A stretch of DNA of 64,000 nucleotides from Quillaja saponaria (GCA_029379385.1 CM055607.1:9920001-9984000); one strand, 5' to 3'. Positions 1 through 14,039 are shown, counted from the first letter of the stretch. Program-made: numbers and translations. The notes: a model not told the origin generated them from the letters alone.

Positions 1-574
1 CATGAATTTTCAAATGGATAAATTTACTTAGTTCACACAATACACAATTCTTTTAGTTATGCCTTTTGGTTTTACTTTTTTATGGACATAAGATGATAAG
101 ATCCATCTTGCATTGGGTGGGGTTGCCCATGTCAAAAAAGAATGAGCAAATTTCATGTTGGACTTTAAATAAGACTTTTAGGTTGTAAACCTTAAATTAG
201 AGGAGACAAGCAAAAATACTGGTGAAATGCAACTTGAAAGAATTTCGTAACAGTGTGTTTGAAATCATAAAAATTGTAAAATTCAATTCATTTTAAATAA
301 ATTTTGATTACATATTGAATACATAAATATGACAATTTATAAGAAATGAGAATATATCTATTACGTCTAGTAATTTTTGTAAAAATAAGTATTATATGTA
401 AAAAGATAAATAATTAAAATTTGATAAAAAAAAAGCAGAAAATATATCATATTGTAGAAAAATAGTAATTTTTTTTTAAAAAATAGTAATTTATAATTAA
501 CAATATTTGAAATAATTTTTTTTAATAAACATAACAAAAACTATTTTTATTGAAGGGGACAAAAGTATAATACG
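1..574. other. AT-rich intergenic DNA
   Basis: Strongly AT-rich sequence with poly-A and poly-T runs and no coherent reading frame. It lies upstream of the APO gene. I see no gene or recognisable element. Confidence 0.6.
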
Positions 575-635
575 AAGCCCAAAACTATTTGTATGTTAAA
601 ATTAAAAAATAAACCAAGCCCATTAAGTGGCCCAG
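575..635 (+). promoter_or_regulatory. GCCCA motif cluster upstream of APO gene
   Basis: Three GCCCA/GGCCCA motifs lie within about 60 bp (near 577, 618 and 630), just before the first GC-richer, probably transcribed sequence. Motifs of this kind (site II elements, TCP targets) are known to be enriched in promoters of plant genes for organelle and housekeeping proteins, which fits an organelle-targeted product. Transcription start was not determined. Confidence 0.4.
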
Positions 636-857
636 CAAAAAACACATTCTAGTTTGATATTATATCAGGCGCTGTGTTCTGAGAAAAAGAAACGGAAGAA
701 GGAAGCTGCTACGTCGACGGAGATTGGGGTGTCATCATTGCGAACCTGCAATCTGCAACTGGAATCCAACTCCAGCCATTCGAAGCATTTACGAAGACAA
801 TATGGAGGTTCGTAGGTAGAAGAAGAATCTGCAGATGGTCAGTTTAATTGGTTGCTG

Positions 858-891
858 TCTCTCTCTCTCTCTCTCTCTCTCACTCTCTCTC
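858..891. repeat. (CT)n microsatellite
   Basis: Near-perfect CT dinucleotide run in the probable 5' UTR or first intron of the APO gene. CT tracts are common in plant 5' leaders. Confidence 0.85.
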
Positions 892-2144
892 AATTGTGTC
901 TGCTGCCTTTGAGAATATGAGAGCCCATCTTCTGTAAATCCTTGATTTTGGAGCTTTTCTTGAAAGAACTTTTCAAAAACTGAGGTTTGTGCATTTATAT
1001 CCAGGCGTATCCGTATCCGTATCCGACGCTGGTACGGCATATATTTGCACGTATCCGTGCGGCATCTGGTAATATCTCTATAATGGTACTTTTCTTTTTT
1101 ATTATGTTATTTCAAGTGACAATTTGATTAATCTCATATGATGAAATTTATAAATGTCTCTGGAGTATTAAGTTATCTCTTTACTTGATTATCTTGTCTA
1201 GTTGATTTCCCTTGCTTAATTAAAATGGATAACCAAATATTAGTATTGGGTGTTACTGAAAAATGACTCTGCCTGAGTGTGAACGTAGTCTAATTATGAC
1301 ACACAAGTTCCCATATTTGTAGTCCTTTTTTGAAATTATCAGAAGTTCGCCTCAGCAAAATTCATTGCCTATTTTCTAAATTTTATTTCTTATCTGACTG
1401 AGTTTTTTCTTTTCATTGTATATTTGTTATAATAAGAAATATTATTAAAGAAAGAAGAGAGGGCATAGGACTTAGTAGAGGACCTGAAATCCTCCTTGGA
1501 AAAAAATATATAGTTTTCCTGAGCAACTCTGAAAATTTCGAATGACTTACTCTAACCAAAAACATTGACTTGCATTAGTATTTTCTTTAACTTGTTATAA
1601 CTGGATAGTATTTAAATGGTTGTTGGCAACCTTTAAGTCCCATTAACGTTTAGAACTCAACGATTATAACTAACTTTAGTTCTTGGAAAGAGAAAGGTAT
1701 ATTCAATATATGCTAGACTTCAAATGTCTCAGTTCCTAATTCCATTATTTCTTTTTAAATTGCCAATGCATTCACACTTACACACAATAGATGAACTGGT
1801 ATATGTGTAATCGACTTTTACAATGAGGAAAGCATTGTAGATGTATGATAAAACCTTAAATTAAGTGCAGCGGTGTAATTGATGTTTAGAGATTAAAAGA
1901 ATAGGAAAAAGAGATAAAAACACACTCCAAAGGGATGGTCTTCTGGCCTGAACTGCCAAGGAAAGAGAAGAGTCAAAATACCATATATATTGTTAATTGA
2001 AATGTTCTCCTCTTATTGTTCTAATGACTGCCAAAGGATTTGTTTCTTTGAATTTTATTTGACCAGATCAATACTTATAATTCATTTCTTTGATCTTCTG
2101 AACAGTACATTTCAGCACATAGAAGCCAATTCTCACAGGAAGCA

Positions 2145-3765
2145 ATGTTTCCTATACGAGTTAGAAATGCTGCAAACCTGCTCGAATCAATTATACAAGA
2201 TTCTGCAGCATACTTTACAAGTATGAATGAGCATTTCCGTGGTTACTACTCAACTCTGTCTAGCACTGAGCTGACAAGAAAGCGTAAGAAGTCTGAGAGG
2301 AAGCCACTCGTGAGAAGTTTTAATGAACTCAAGCGTGAAGCTAGATTGAGGAGGAAGGAGAGGGAGACTGTGCATGAGATTACTCTACAACCTCCTGAAA
2401 ATGGGTTGTTAGTAAAGGACTTAGTTCCCGTTGCTCATGAAGTTTATGCTGCCAGATCTGAGTTGTTATCTAGTGTTTCAAGCATTGTCATGTCTGTTGC
2501 TATATATGTGTGCTGGTAATAATCCACAATATTCTGTACCACTTTCAGATTCTTTGAACGACTTGCTTTCATTCAACTGTGATTTGGTGAAGCACATTTC
2601 TAACTAGTGAGCTGTGCAAATTTATCTGGATTTCCTTTTAGATGGTCTCAACTTTTAAAAAGAAATTGTTTTTTGAGATTAGACAATGGGCTGTTCTATG
2701 TGAATGTGCAGACAGATGCGGCCTGTTTTTTTTTTTTTTTTTTTTTCCCCTTGTTTTGTGGTTCGTATGAATGTAACCACCTGGGAAAGTTGATTTGTAA
2801 TATATTCTTCTTAATTGTGATTATGGATGCTTCCCGTGCAGCTTGTGTGGAGAGGTTCACATAGGTCATCCACCACATAAAATCAAAACATGCAATATTA
2901 CAGGCAGCCGATCAAGCAAAGAGCACTGCTGGACCAGAGGAGCAATGGAACATGTGTTGCCAAATGTGGGGTCGTTTCATCTATATGACCGGATAGGAAG
3001 GGCTGTTTCACATAATGAGCAGCTTGAAGTGGACCGTATTCCAGCAATTGTGGAACTGTGTGTACAGGCTGGTGTTGACATACTCGAATACCCCACAAGG
3101 AGAAGGGTGTTCCCTGTTTCCTGTATTGCTGGCAGAATTATCGATTTTGAGCGAAGGTTTCCAAAACATGACTCACCTGGGAAAGACATCAATCCATGTG
3201 GTTTTTGGTATAAGAATAAGAATTTCAGTGAAGATAAATTTTCATTGGACGTACATGCTGATCATATACGAGGTACAATAAAGAAACTGTGTTAGCTGTG
3301 CTCTTTTCTTCTTTTTTAATTCTCTGCTACTGACCATGCACTTTCATCCATGTAGAAATTGCTGTTCAAGGCATGAAGGCCTGGGAGAAGATGTGTGCAG
3401 GGACATCAAAACTTATGCAGAAGTATGCTGTCCAAACTTGTGGATATTGTTCAGAGGTGCAAGTGGGACCTAAAGGCCATAGAGTACGAAATTGCCAAGC
3501 TTACAAACACCAGATGAGGGATGGGCAGCATGCTTGGCAGGAAGCAACAATTAATGATTTAGTTCCTGTAGTGTATGTCTGGCATGTTCAACATCAGCAC
3601 AGTGGTGAGCCGCTGGTAAATGGATTGAAGAGGTACTATGGAATGTTGCCTGCAGTGGTTGAACTATTTGCACAGGCTGGGGCAGAAGTGGGAAACAACT
3701 ATGCTAGTTTAATGAGGGAAGACATTGCTGTCCCTGAAATGGATGAGGAAAAGTGGGTTGTTTAG
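2145..3765 (+). CDS. APO4: APO domain protein (APO4-like, organellar RNA-binding)
   Basis: Three coding exons, 2145-2515, 2842-3272 and 3356-3765, join in phase (intron phases 2 and 1) to give about 403 residues. The protein has two copies of the APO motif, each with Cys and His pairs. The first starts at the exon 1/2 junction (CCLCGEVHIG, then PPHKIKTC); the second has CGYCSEVQVGPKGH. Each is followed by a PAxVEL(C/F)xQAG segment, which is diagnostic of the plant APO family. APO proteins bind RNA and act in organelles: APO1 in plastid group II intron splicing and photosystem I, APO4 predicted mitochondrial. The Arg-rich N-terminus fits an organelle presequence. An acceptor ends six bases before the ATG, implying a 5' UTR intron with the leader exon near 660-840. 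Assignment to APO4 rather than another paralogue is by overall resemblance only. The first motif is more divergent than the second. Confidence 0.85.
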
Positions 3766-6700
3766 GGCAACAACTCGAACCTGTGGCAATGTCTGAATGA
3801 AATATTTTGTGCACCAAAAGTATGAATATGAGAGTGGAGGTTTCATGTCTTTTGGGGAGCTGTTTGGAATTTGGCATTTGGGCACGAAGGTGGGGATGTT
3901 TCTACTCGTATAAGGAGTAGGGAATGGAATAACATGAATTTATTTCTGGACTTTATTTATATGTTTGGTTGGAACATGATTCTTTGAAATCCACATAGAC
4001 TTAAATTGAGATTCTGTCCCACTTGGGCCGGCAGTTTTGTTTCTGACTTCATTCAAGAAAAGGAGGCATGCTGGCCAACCCCAGTATGAAGTTATAACTT
4101 CTTCTTGCACCAGCGGTCACTGATTGAGAGATTAGATTCCTATTCCTTCAGGTATGTATCTCTGTGTGTAGAATGTAGATTCCCATTCCTTGTGTTTTGT
4201 GTCTCATTCCTACAGTAGTGTTTAAAACCTAACCTAGTTTAGTAGATTATTATTATTATTATTATTATTTTTGGGTAAAGTGGGAGAGAAGTTTATAGAA
4301 TGTCGATCTGACAAACCATCTTCCCAAACAAATTCGTTGTTTCTAAAGTGTATTATGCTGTTTTTTACATGCTCAAAATTTAATTTTCAATATCACCTTT
4401 GCTGTATTCTAAAAGTTTCAAAAGGTTGTTTGGCATGGTAAGTTTTATTCAAGTATATCCTGCAAAGATGTTTTGAATATGCCAACTGAAAAGTGGATGA
4501 GAAGCAGGAGGTAGTTGTATTTCTCATATAGTAGTTTTTTCATTTCGTGGACAGTCAGTCATTGAAGTTTTCCTTAGCTTGACTCAATGATCTTAATTTC
4601 AGGGCCTCTTTTCCTTTTCCCTTTCCTTTTTCTCTTTAGTATTGGGTTTAGGAAAACAATTTTAACTGTGTTTCCCATAATGCATATATAATAATATATG
4701 TGCCTTAGAGTTCACTTTGTCTTGTTTTTAATGAGCCATTTCGTCTTTTGGCAGGTTTCGAGTACATTCCTAGGAGGGGAAACGTCCGAGATGTCTGCCT
4801 TGCATATTTATGTTTTCTTTCTCTACCTTCCGAGAAATACCTCGGAAAGTGGGATGTTAGCAACTGTCATTCTTAATCTGTATGGCTCTTGAGCTTAAGT
4901 TTTCAGTCACAGATACTTTAAATTTTGAGCTTTATTGAAAAAAATTCATGAAAGAAACTAGAAATTGATGTTTATTCAATAGAAAACAACCAAATTTCAA
5001 ATAATTTTAATGTTTTTTTAATTTAAATAAACGTATCCATAATATTTTACTATATTTGTTTATTTTAATTTATGCAAATAATTAAAAAAAAGAAAAAGAA
5101 GTACACGTTATTATTATTTAAAAAAATAAAAATAAAAAATATATTTTTATTCTTTGAATATCAAAATTAATTATATAAGATTATTTTCTAAATAATTTGT
5201 TGCAAAAATATTTTGATAGAAATTTTTTTTAATAATTTTAATATTTAATATTTAATATTTTTTCAACAAAAAATATAATTAAATAAATTTTTATATATCA
5301 CGGTGTTCACTCAGTTAAATAAATTTTTAATTTTTTATATATTAATTTTAGTGTTTTTATTTATATCTATTTCAAACACAACTTAATTCAAACACAACTT
5401 GTATATCTTACCATTTTTGACCTTGCTGGAGAAGGGACAGGGAGACCATCAGAACATTTGGTCGTGGCACAGTGGATGGCTACTTGAACAGGTTCGGCCT
5501 TATGGAGGGAAATTTGAGTAGTATTGGTGCCTTATCACGTTGTTCAAGGCTCTATGATGCTGTCCCCTTGTCCATTGTCCAACAAAACCATAAGCCTATT
5601 GGCCATAATAACAACCATAGAAATATTTTCTTTATGCCACACTTCTAAAGGGTTTTAACAAGTTGGTGCAAAATCTTTTTTGGTACATATAGATGCCTTC
5701 ATTTACATAATTATTTAAACTTTGTCTTCAATGTTAGTTGTTGTGTGTTATTCTAGCTTCATTTTATGTGTATTTTTTGGGGGTTTTATCTTAATTATAA
5801 TTGAATTAAATATTAAATATCTCAAATGATTGTTGCTTCTCCTTGTTGTTATCTTCTTAATTAACTTTTTTTGGTTTATGGGTGATCTCATTTATGAAAT
5901 TAAGTCAATAGAGAGATAGTCCTTGCCAAATATTTGATTGGGTCTCTAAATATAATATAATATAATCAATCCTAGTTGTCACATGGTATTAATAATTCTT
6001 AAATATACTCACTTTGCACGTAAAATATAAAATAAATGAATCTTAAGATTGTTGGTCTAGACCTCTTTCTTTGAATATTTTATTGGAAAAAAAAAATTAG
6101 TTTAATTAATTAAGCAGATTGGGATCTTGGCTATTAATTGCTACATAGAGATGCTGAACTGGTAAAAGGCTTGTTAATATTATACACCAAGTTGCCTTAA
6201 TGCCAGACAATGAGCCTTTGTCTATTATAACCATCTACAATGATGAATACTTTGAAAGTGGTATAATCCGTCACCATCTAAATTAGAATTTCTTGGCGAT
6301 GATATCCATTTCCACTTCCAACTTCCAATCCATATATGACAAACAATTAAGTTTGTGAAAATTTAGCTTTCGTACACGACAATCATCTAACAATAAGATA
6401 AAATTTTGTAAGATTTATTGCGTGATTTATGAGCATAGAGGACTTTATCAAGTAAGTCCCAAAAGATATTTCACTAAAAAAAAAAAAAAAAATTTCCAAA
6501 CTGAATTGATTTATGTTTTTATTGCTCACATAATTGATCCTGAATTAAGAAAATATTTTTTTTCTTATTTTATTATTAACAAATCAATGATATTTGTTTA
6601 TACTAAAGTAGGACAAGTAGTTCTATTGTATCATAGTATTACTATAACACTTGAATTCTTTTCTAGGCCGGCTTCCCCAAATATTGTAAGTCACGTTTAT

Positions 6701-7539
6701 CTTTTTCCAACACACCAAAACTAACCTTCCATTTTTTTTCATTTTTTTTTTTATGAATAAATAATTAAGATTACCCAAAAAATAATTTTTGATTTTCTTG
6801 TTTATCCAAAGGCAGGCATCAACCAAGTGAGCCATTATGTGGGACAAACTTGGTCTACAATGTTCTAGAACAATTCTACAATATTAGGTAGTTCAATTGG
6901 CATCTTCTACAAAGTTGAATAGAAATTAAAACTAAAAAGAGAAGAAAAAAAAAATAAGTTGAATAGAAAATTAAACTAAAAAAAAAAACTTGTGAGAATA
7001 ATCAAGACAAATAATTGAAACAAAAACAATCATCACAATTCACATACGTTTCTTCCTAGAAAATGACTTCTCCTCGGAATGTGACTTATCCATAAACAAG
7101 AAAAGAAAGGTTCAGAAAAACTGAAAGGAATTCATGAAATAAATGAGTTGTACTTCTTATAAAATTAATATTTTACAAGAAACAAACATACATTGATATA
7201 GAATATTCTTCTTCACTTGCAGCCTGTAATTGACAATGTAACCGTAGATTCAAAGCTTTTGAAAAGTCTTTTCTAATTCTAAAATCTTTTCCATTTTTCA
7301 CTAATTTACTTTTGTATTTATTCATGCAACTCCTTCCTTCTGTCTCTGTCTTTATCTTATCAGCAGGTGGACTCTGAGTCACTGACTGATTATGTATTTA
7401 TCACATGTTTTTCTCTCGGCTATCTAGCAGTCCCTAAATCTATTTCCTTTCCTTATGAAAACCATGTGATCTGGGTTTTAAAATTTTGAACAATAAGTCT
7501 GGTTGATTGAGTTAAAACCCAGAAAGCAATCGGTCAGAA
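3766..7539. other. Intergenic region
   Basis: 3' flank of the APO gene followed by very AT-rich DNA. It holds a TTA microsatellite near 4246-4269 and long A/T runs. The stretch at 5420-5600 is clearly less AT-rich than its surroundings but has stops in all frames; it may be a gene or transposon remnant. No gene could be supported. Confidence 0.5.
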
Positions 7540-10500
7540 ATGAAGAATTCAGCCACCGGTGCTGCTGCTGATACCGCCGCCGCTACCGACAATCTAAAGC
7601 CATGTAATTCTGCAGACATTACTGGAAGCCATGTTGTGGGCAGAAGGATTTTGAAAACAATTCTTTTGTTTGTGGGTATTTCAGTCATGTGGATTGTTCT
7701 TCAGAACTATGCTTCTCCTTTTGGATTCATGCCCGTCTCATATTACTTCTCCTCTTCTTATTCTAAGGTCAGTTTCTGTCTCCTTCTGCCTTTTTGGGTT
7801 TTTTTTGACTTTATCATATTCTGGGCTCTGTTTTTCCTTGTTCTTTTTAAATTTTCATTTTTTTTTTTCTTTCTGGGTTTGTTTTTATTTTCATATTCTA
7901 TGCACAATTCAATTTTAGTTTTGATTTTGGTGGGTATGTATGTAATCATGGTTGATTAATTACTGTTGCATCCTGATTGAATTTTTGGCATGAAAGGGAC
8001 ATGTATTGGTCAGATTACTGAACCAGTATTTTTTGGGTCATATTCCATTACTATAGGTAACCAAAAAAAAAATTTTTGATTATAATAATCAAGAAATTGA
8101 ACCGGTCTAATTTGATCAAAAGAATACACTAATGCTAGAAAAATGTTGTTAACTTTAAGTTATTATTCACAATAGTTTTTTTTTTTTTTTTTCCTTTCCT
8201 TTACGATTCTCATTAATCCCATATTTGTCAACTAGTTTTCTTAAATACATCCATTTATCCTTACACTTGATTGGGTTAACTTTTTTTTTTGAGTTCGTAA
8301 GAATCATTGTTTATATTCTATAAACTCTTCATATTCTCCGCTTAATTCAACCTCAAATTTTTAATATATAATATTAGAAAACTTCATCAATTGGGCCAAA
8401 TTATTAGGTATCCATTTAGTTTGCATCGTTTGTATTTTTTATACAATAAATAATAGTATTACTTAAAAATATCTAGTTAACTATACCCTTAGAAAAGTGG
8501 ATATTGTACCTATAATAGTATTTAAATTTGGAAGCATGCTATCCGATCAAAAAATAAAAATAGAAATTGATGTTTGCTCAAATTAATTTTTGTCCATAAT
8601 AATATTAATACATATTTTTAGTAAGTGGTATTTTGGCAATGATGTGAGCCACATGTAGTGCACAGTGACGCCAGCTGTGTTCACATGCTTGGTCCATCTC
8701 AGTGGTAGACTTGACGTCGACTTTTTCTATGATGCCAAGTAGATGCAATGCAATTGGTAGGCGACGAGACAAATAGGCTTATAATAAAAATATCAAGAAA
8801 ACTCAAGTTTATACCCAAAAAAATAAATAAATAAAAATTGAAATTTTACCAACCATTGTTCTTAGATTAGGGACATAATCTGCAATGTAGAATTTGAAGT
8901 TCTTAAATGAGGGAAAGCAAGATTTAGATTCGAACCTATATAGATGAGCTTGTGCTTTTGAGTAACCTTAATAGGTAAAAGGTCTATGCATGTGGTAAGA
9001 CTTTAGGTTTATAAATTTATAGTAAATCATGAGTTTTTTCATAAGTTATGTGTATATATGATTTGTTTTTATTAATAATTTTTTAAGTTAGGGAAATTTT
9101 GACATTTTTTATTATTCGTGACATTTAAATCTTGACTCTTTCGAAATCATATACCAATCTCTTTATTTTTTTTAAAAAAAAATATTTACTTCTTACTTTT
9201 TAATTCTTCAAATAAAATTTTAAAAATTCTAATTTTAAAATGTCTTGTCAATAACTTGAATGTCATATTCATATTAGTGGTAAATGGCCCATGTGTGACA
9301 CATTAATGGCACTTTGAAAGGTGGTCCCACTTGGTTTGTTATACATGAACACCAATCCCTCGAATAGTTGGAATATAGTACTCTATTTTTAGAGTGGTAT
9401 TAGAGTATTTGACAAATACACAGATGGGGAGGACCCATCACGTGGTTAATTAACTGAACAAGTTTCTATTTTTATTTCAATTTTTTTTTTCCTCATAGAA
9501 GATGTTCTACTTTCACATTAGTAGAATAACGAAATTAGGCCTACGTTTTTCATTGGAATATCAAGGGTGTTTTGGGTATGCATGATTGGACCAAGCTAAT
9601 GTTAGTGGTAATTCCAGCCCACATTTCCCATGATAAATATAACGAGTTGGGCCCATTGGCTTAAGTTATTTTAGCTCGAATCCTCACACTACACCTGAAA
9701 CTTTGTTGGGCCACTTAAATTGTGGCTCGTATCATGTGCATCTTTTTGGGCCCATTGGGCTTCAATCTAATTTTCCTCTCCCTCCTTTGTCATCAAGTGA
9801 ACATGATGAATTTCTGTTGTAAAATGTGTTTTTTATTTATTATTTTCAATTATCAAGGTTTCGCGTATGTGATTTTTATAGATTTTTTTAATTATCACGG
9901 TTTTATGTGAGGTCCACTCACTCAAAGGCATTCCATCTTGGAATCTAAAATGTATTTTGTTAACTTGTCATGCTTTTTTTTTTTTTTTTTTTTTTTCTTT
10001 CCTTGACTTTTCGAGTTTTCTCATGTGATCAAATTATGTTATCAGGAATTTTATGATCCAAAGCTAGAGAATGTTCTGAGAAATGCCTCAATGAAGGACA
10101 AAACTGTTATCTTGACAACTCTAAATGATGCATGGGCAGAACCAGATTCCATATTTGATATCTTCCTTGAGAGTTTTCGTATTGGCAACCAAACAGAAAG
10201 GCTTCTAAAACATTTGGTGGTAATAACCTTAGACCAAAAGGCATATGCTCGTTGCTTAGTTTTACACCCTCATTGTTATTACCTTAAAACCAAAGGTGAC
10301 AATTTCTCTAGTGAGGCATTTTTCATGAGCTCAGACTACCTACATATGATGTGGAGAAGGATTCAATTTCTGGGTTATATTCTTGAGTTGGGATATAGTT
10401 TCGTATTCACGGTATGTTTGTTTTCTAAGAAAATTTATTGATCTTTCGGTTTGCATAATTCATTTGTTGACTAGTTAACAAATTTGTTTGTCTTTTGCAG

Positions 10501-11351
10501 GATACAGATATTGTGTGGCTTAGAGACCCATTTCAGCATTTTTATAAGAATGCTGATTTCCAAATTGCATGTGATTACTTCAATGGTAATTCATATGATG
10601 TGAAAAACATGCCAAATGGGGGGTTCAACTATGTAAAGTCTAATAATAGAACTATCCGATTCTATAAATTCTGGTTTGACTCTAGGAAAAGTTATCCAAA
10701 ACAGCATGATCAAGATGTGCTTAATAAGATCAAGAATCATTCATTCTTTTCCGAGATCAAACTAAGGATGAGATTCTTGGACACAGCTTATTTTGGTGGG
10801 TTTTGCCAGGCTAGTAGGGATTTCAACAAAGTTTGTACAATGCATGCCAACTGTTGTGTTGGTCTGGAAAACAAAGTTGATGATCTTAAACTTTTGCTTC
10901 TTGATTGGAGAAAGTACGTGGCATTGCCTCCAAATGAGAAACAAAATTCACATCCTTCATGGAGTGCCCCAAAATCTTGCAGGTACAAACAGTGTGCTAT
11001 GTTTGTATGCATATGAACTTTGGCTTCCCAAATTATGTTTTATGAGATTCTGACATTTCTTTTTCCTCCCTGTATTTTCCATGATCAAAGAGGGTCCATC
11101 GGGCGCGCCATGAACGGAAAAACTGGGCACAATAGATAACGACGGGTTGGCATAATTTTATACCTCTTGGATCATGTACATAGAGGTAAACTATTTACAA
11201 TATATATGTAATGTAGATTTAAGTTGAGAACTTGAGATTACTAGAAATTATTGAACTTTGGAATTCAACTAACATATGCATTATTCTGTTTTGCAGGTTG
11301 GTAACACTGCTAGGCTTGAATAGCAGCATCAATTTAATTTATACACTTTGA
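7540..11351 (+). CDS. GT77-family nucleotide-diphospho-sugar transferase
   Basis: Four exons, 7540-7767, 10046-10411, 10501-10982 and 11297-11351, join in phase to about 376 residues. Residues about 35-60 form one hydrophobic segment, giving a type II signal anchor typical of Golgi glycosyltransferases. The catalytic region follows: VILTTLNDAW, then the acidic sugar-nucleotide/metal motif DTDIVWLRDPF at the start of exon 3, then NGGFNYVKS and HDQDVLNK. Together these match the plant family of uncharacterised proteins resembling At4g15970/At1g28695 (nucleotide-diphospho-sugar transferase domain). Related GT77 enzymes act in cell-wall glycan synthesis or extensin arabinosylation; the substrate here cannot be inferred. 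Exon 4 is short (18 codons) and the least certain part; reading through the exon 3 donor would give a different tail. Intron 1 is 2.28 kb. Confidence 0.82.
9616..9761. promoter_or_regulatory. GCCCA motif cluster inside intron 1 of the GT77 gene
   Basis: Four GCCCA or TGGGC motifs occur within about 145 bp (near 9617, 9649, 9706 and 9748, the last as a GGGCCCATTGGGC palindrome-like block). Such clusters normally mark plant promoters. This one lies 285-430 bp upstream of exon 2, so it may be an intronic promoter or a promoter fragment brought in by an insertion. No transcript start is visible. Confidence 0.3.
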
Positions 11352-14039
11352 AATCAGTTGTTTCATTTTGCAGAAAGGTTAAACAGCAGCAACAATTTAA
11401 TTTGTTTGTTGTAGTGTCCATTCTATGACTAATGCAGATTGCAATTGTGAATTTGAAAACTCATAGTTTGGGTGTCAGTCTTAATGTCTGGTTTAAAGTT
11501 TTATGGAATTAAGGAATTGGACATTTCTCCTATATTCTAAGCCTTCTTTTACTCTTTTTTCTTCCTCCCTAACCTAATAAAACACTACCATTTTGAAACA
11601 AATCCAAAATCTTTTCTTTGATGCACATCTTGGTGTATTTACATCTTCATTTTGCAGTTTCAACCGGTTCATTCTGACACCCCTTAGATTTATCATAATT
11701 TGAACACGATTTTTTCCCCGCTAAACCAGTTACATTTTGAGGTACAAACGTCTCTTCCAGACATATTTTCTGCTCTGGAAGAGAACTACTGGTATGATCT
11801 TCTATTGCTAGCATGACCTACTGCTTAATAGTAAGCAGAATAATTTATCAAGCAGATCTGCACTAGAGCTGGCCTCTCTCAAAATTATGCATATATCAGG
11901 AATCTTCTGTTAACAGAAGTAAAAAAAAATGAACATCCAGTTTCCCTGTAACAGTCACCCAACAGTAACTGAATCATTTAGATTTCACATAGTTACCATT
12001 TGGGATCAACAGAGAATCCGGGCTTCAACATGTCAAAATATTGCTCATCCCAATTGCTCAAGTTCAAATGAATTTTAATATCTTACATGTCATGCAGTCA
12101 AGTTCATTGGACTTGTCAACGTGTGGCGACAGTGATTGAACTTCTGACCACTTTGTTATAAAAGTTATATTATTAAATCAAATGAGCACCCAAGCCATGA
12201 GATTAAAGGCTTATTTGAATGAAGTAGAATGGAGGAAGAAGAGAGGGGAATGGATTTTTTTTTTTTTTTTTTTTTTTTTAAGGAGGGAGAAGAAATAGAG
12301 GGCTCATCGAAATCCCTCTAAAATCTATTTTTTTATTTCTCTAAATGACTAGATATATTATAGTTTTACTTGGAGTGACTGAATAACCCTTATCTTTTAT
12401 ATCATATACCTACAAATATAAAATTATAATTGTTTAAGGACATAATTTTAAAATTATATATTAACATATCCTCTCATCTTTTTTTTTTTTTTTTTTTCCA
12501 TTTATTTTGTTAGGAGATGCGAGAATATATTATTACATAATTTTATAATTACGCTCTTAAATATTAGTATGTATTTAATAGAAAAATGAGAGTATATTAA
12601 CCACAACATATAAAAATTATAATATATCTTATCATTTTCTTTTAAATCTTGCCAATTATAAAAAATAAAATAAAAGAGTATACATTTCATATCTCTCTTA
12701 TAAAATTTAAAAACCCCAAATAAAAGAAAATAATACATTTTCTCTCATTTCCTTTATCATCCCTTCATCCCCTTCCAATCTTCCATACAAATAGATCATG
12801 TTGGACAAAACATTGTCATTAACAGGATCATAATATGCAGACTGTCACTGGTGTAAGAGAACAGGCTTTCAAGAGCCACGGATTAAAAAATGGAATGGAA
12901 TGACGAATTTATCACTTGTCATTAAATTGTTCGTTTACTAAAGGCAGTAATAATTGAATGGATAACCTCGTTATATTGCACTTTAACAGTACATACCACT
13001 TTGGCCAAAGACATGTGAAGAAAACCAAAAAAGTTCATGTACTTCACAGTTCACACTAATAATCAATTAAGTTTGTTATTATTTGGTCAAATAAGTATAT
13101 GAACTTTCTAAAGTGGGAGTTAGAAGACAATTGTTGACAAGAAAGAGAGTAATCATACTTGTTTGGCGTCAATATAAGCCAACCAAACAGCACAACCACC
13201 ACAATTTCCCTTTAGTGTCTAAGCAGTCAGCACCCAAACACAATCAATTAACACTTTGAATTACATTATTGTTCTAAAGTGAAATGTTGCTGACACAGTA
13301 AGAGCATTATACATACAGGGAACTCAATTCACTATGAATTGTCAGCAAAAAAGATGCACTATAATATTAGATTCTAATTGGCCCACAATCTCACAGCAAC
13401 TGGAGTAGTTGACACATTCCTTAACCCCATTAGTCCAATATGCATTTCTAATATACAACAGGATGGACATGGTGAGTCATTATTTAAAATTTCCTTATAT
13501 TTTCCTATTTTGTTTAGAGTTCGAACTAGTAGAGGTGATAACCCAAGGGAAGGACAGTTCAGGTACTACCTCCAAGGAGATCTTCCAACAGTTGGGACTC
13601 AACAATGCTTCTCATTGTTCCTACACTTTACAATTGCATAAATATATTAGAAATCAAACAACCAACATCCCCTAAAACTGAGAAACTACCCACCAAATAA
13701 TCTGAACTGCTAACATCTCTTGCGAGAAACTTATTGGGAAAATCCCTATAATATTGGACCATATCAGAGGTTAATTACCTGCTGAATTAATGGTCTTTAT
13801 TCATGATAAGTTGACAGTAGGTAGCATGAAACTTTGTTAAACTTTCATGTCATAAACGTGAATAAAGCAAAGCAACTAGGGACGTTAGCTTACACAAGCA
13901 TGGAATTCATGTATCAAAGCCAATACTCGGGATAAAGGCTACTTATTGTTTTTATATATAGGTAAGGACATTGTTACAAGAGAGAAAGAGAAAACAATTA
14001 GCTGGTGCTTAAAAAAACCAAATAAAATAAAACCAGGGG
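11352..14039. other. Intergenic region with a candidate MITE
   Basis: 3' flank of the GT77 gene, then AT-rich DNA. Around 12206-12800 the two ends are loosely inverted copies (TTATTTGAATG and a purine-rich stretch on the left; its pyrimidine-rich complement ending CAAATAG on the right), enclosing very AT-rich DNA. This resembles a decayed MITE, but no clear target duplication was found. No gene was seen. Confidence 0.4.

Noticed and set aside
1990..2226. 78-codon frame overlapping the APO start
   Set aside because: Overlaps the APO exon in another frame and spans the intron-exon border; no conserved motif.
4698..4892. 64-codon plus-strand frame
   Set aside because: No recognisable domain, AT-rich surroundings and no splice partners giving a longer protein.
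5420..5600. Possible coding remnant in a GC-richer patch
   Set aside because: Stops in all frames and no family I could recognise; kept only as a note in the intergenic entry.
7768..7959. Continuation of the GT77 exon 1 frame to 7959
   Set aside because: It runs into T-rich low-complexity sequence encoding Phe/Leu only. A good donor at 7768 and a matching acceptor at 10045 restore family sequence.
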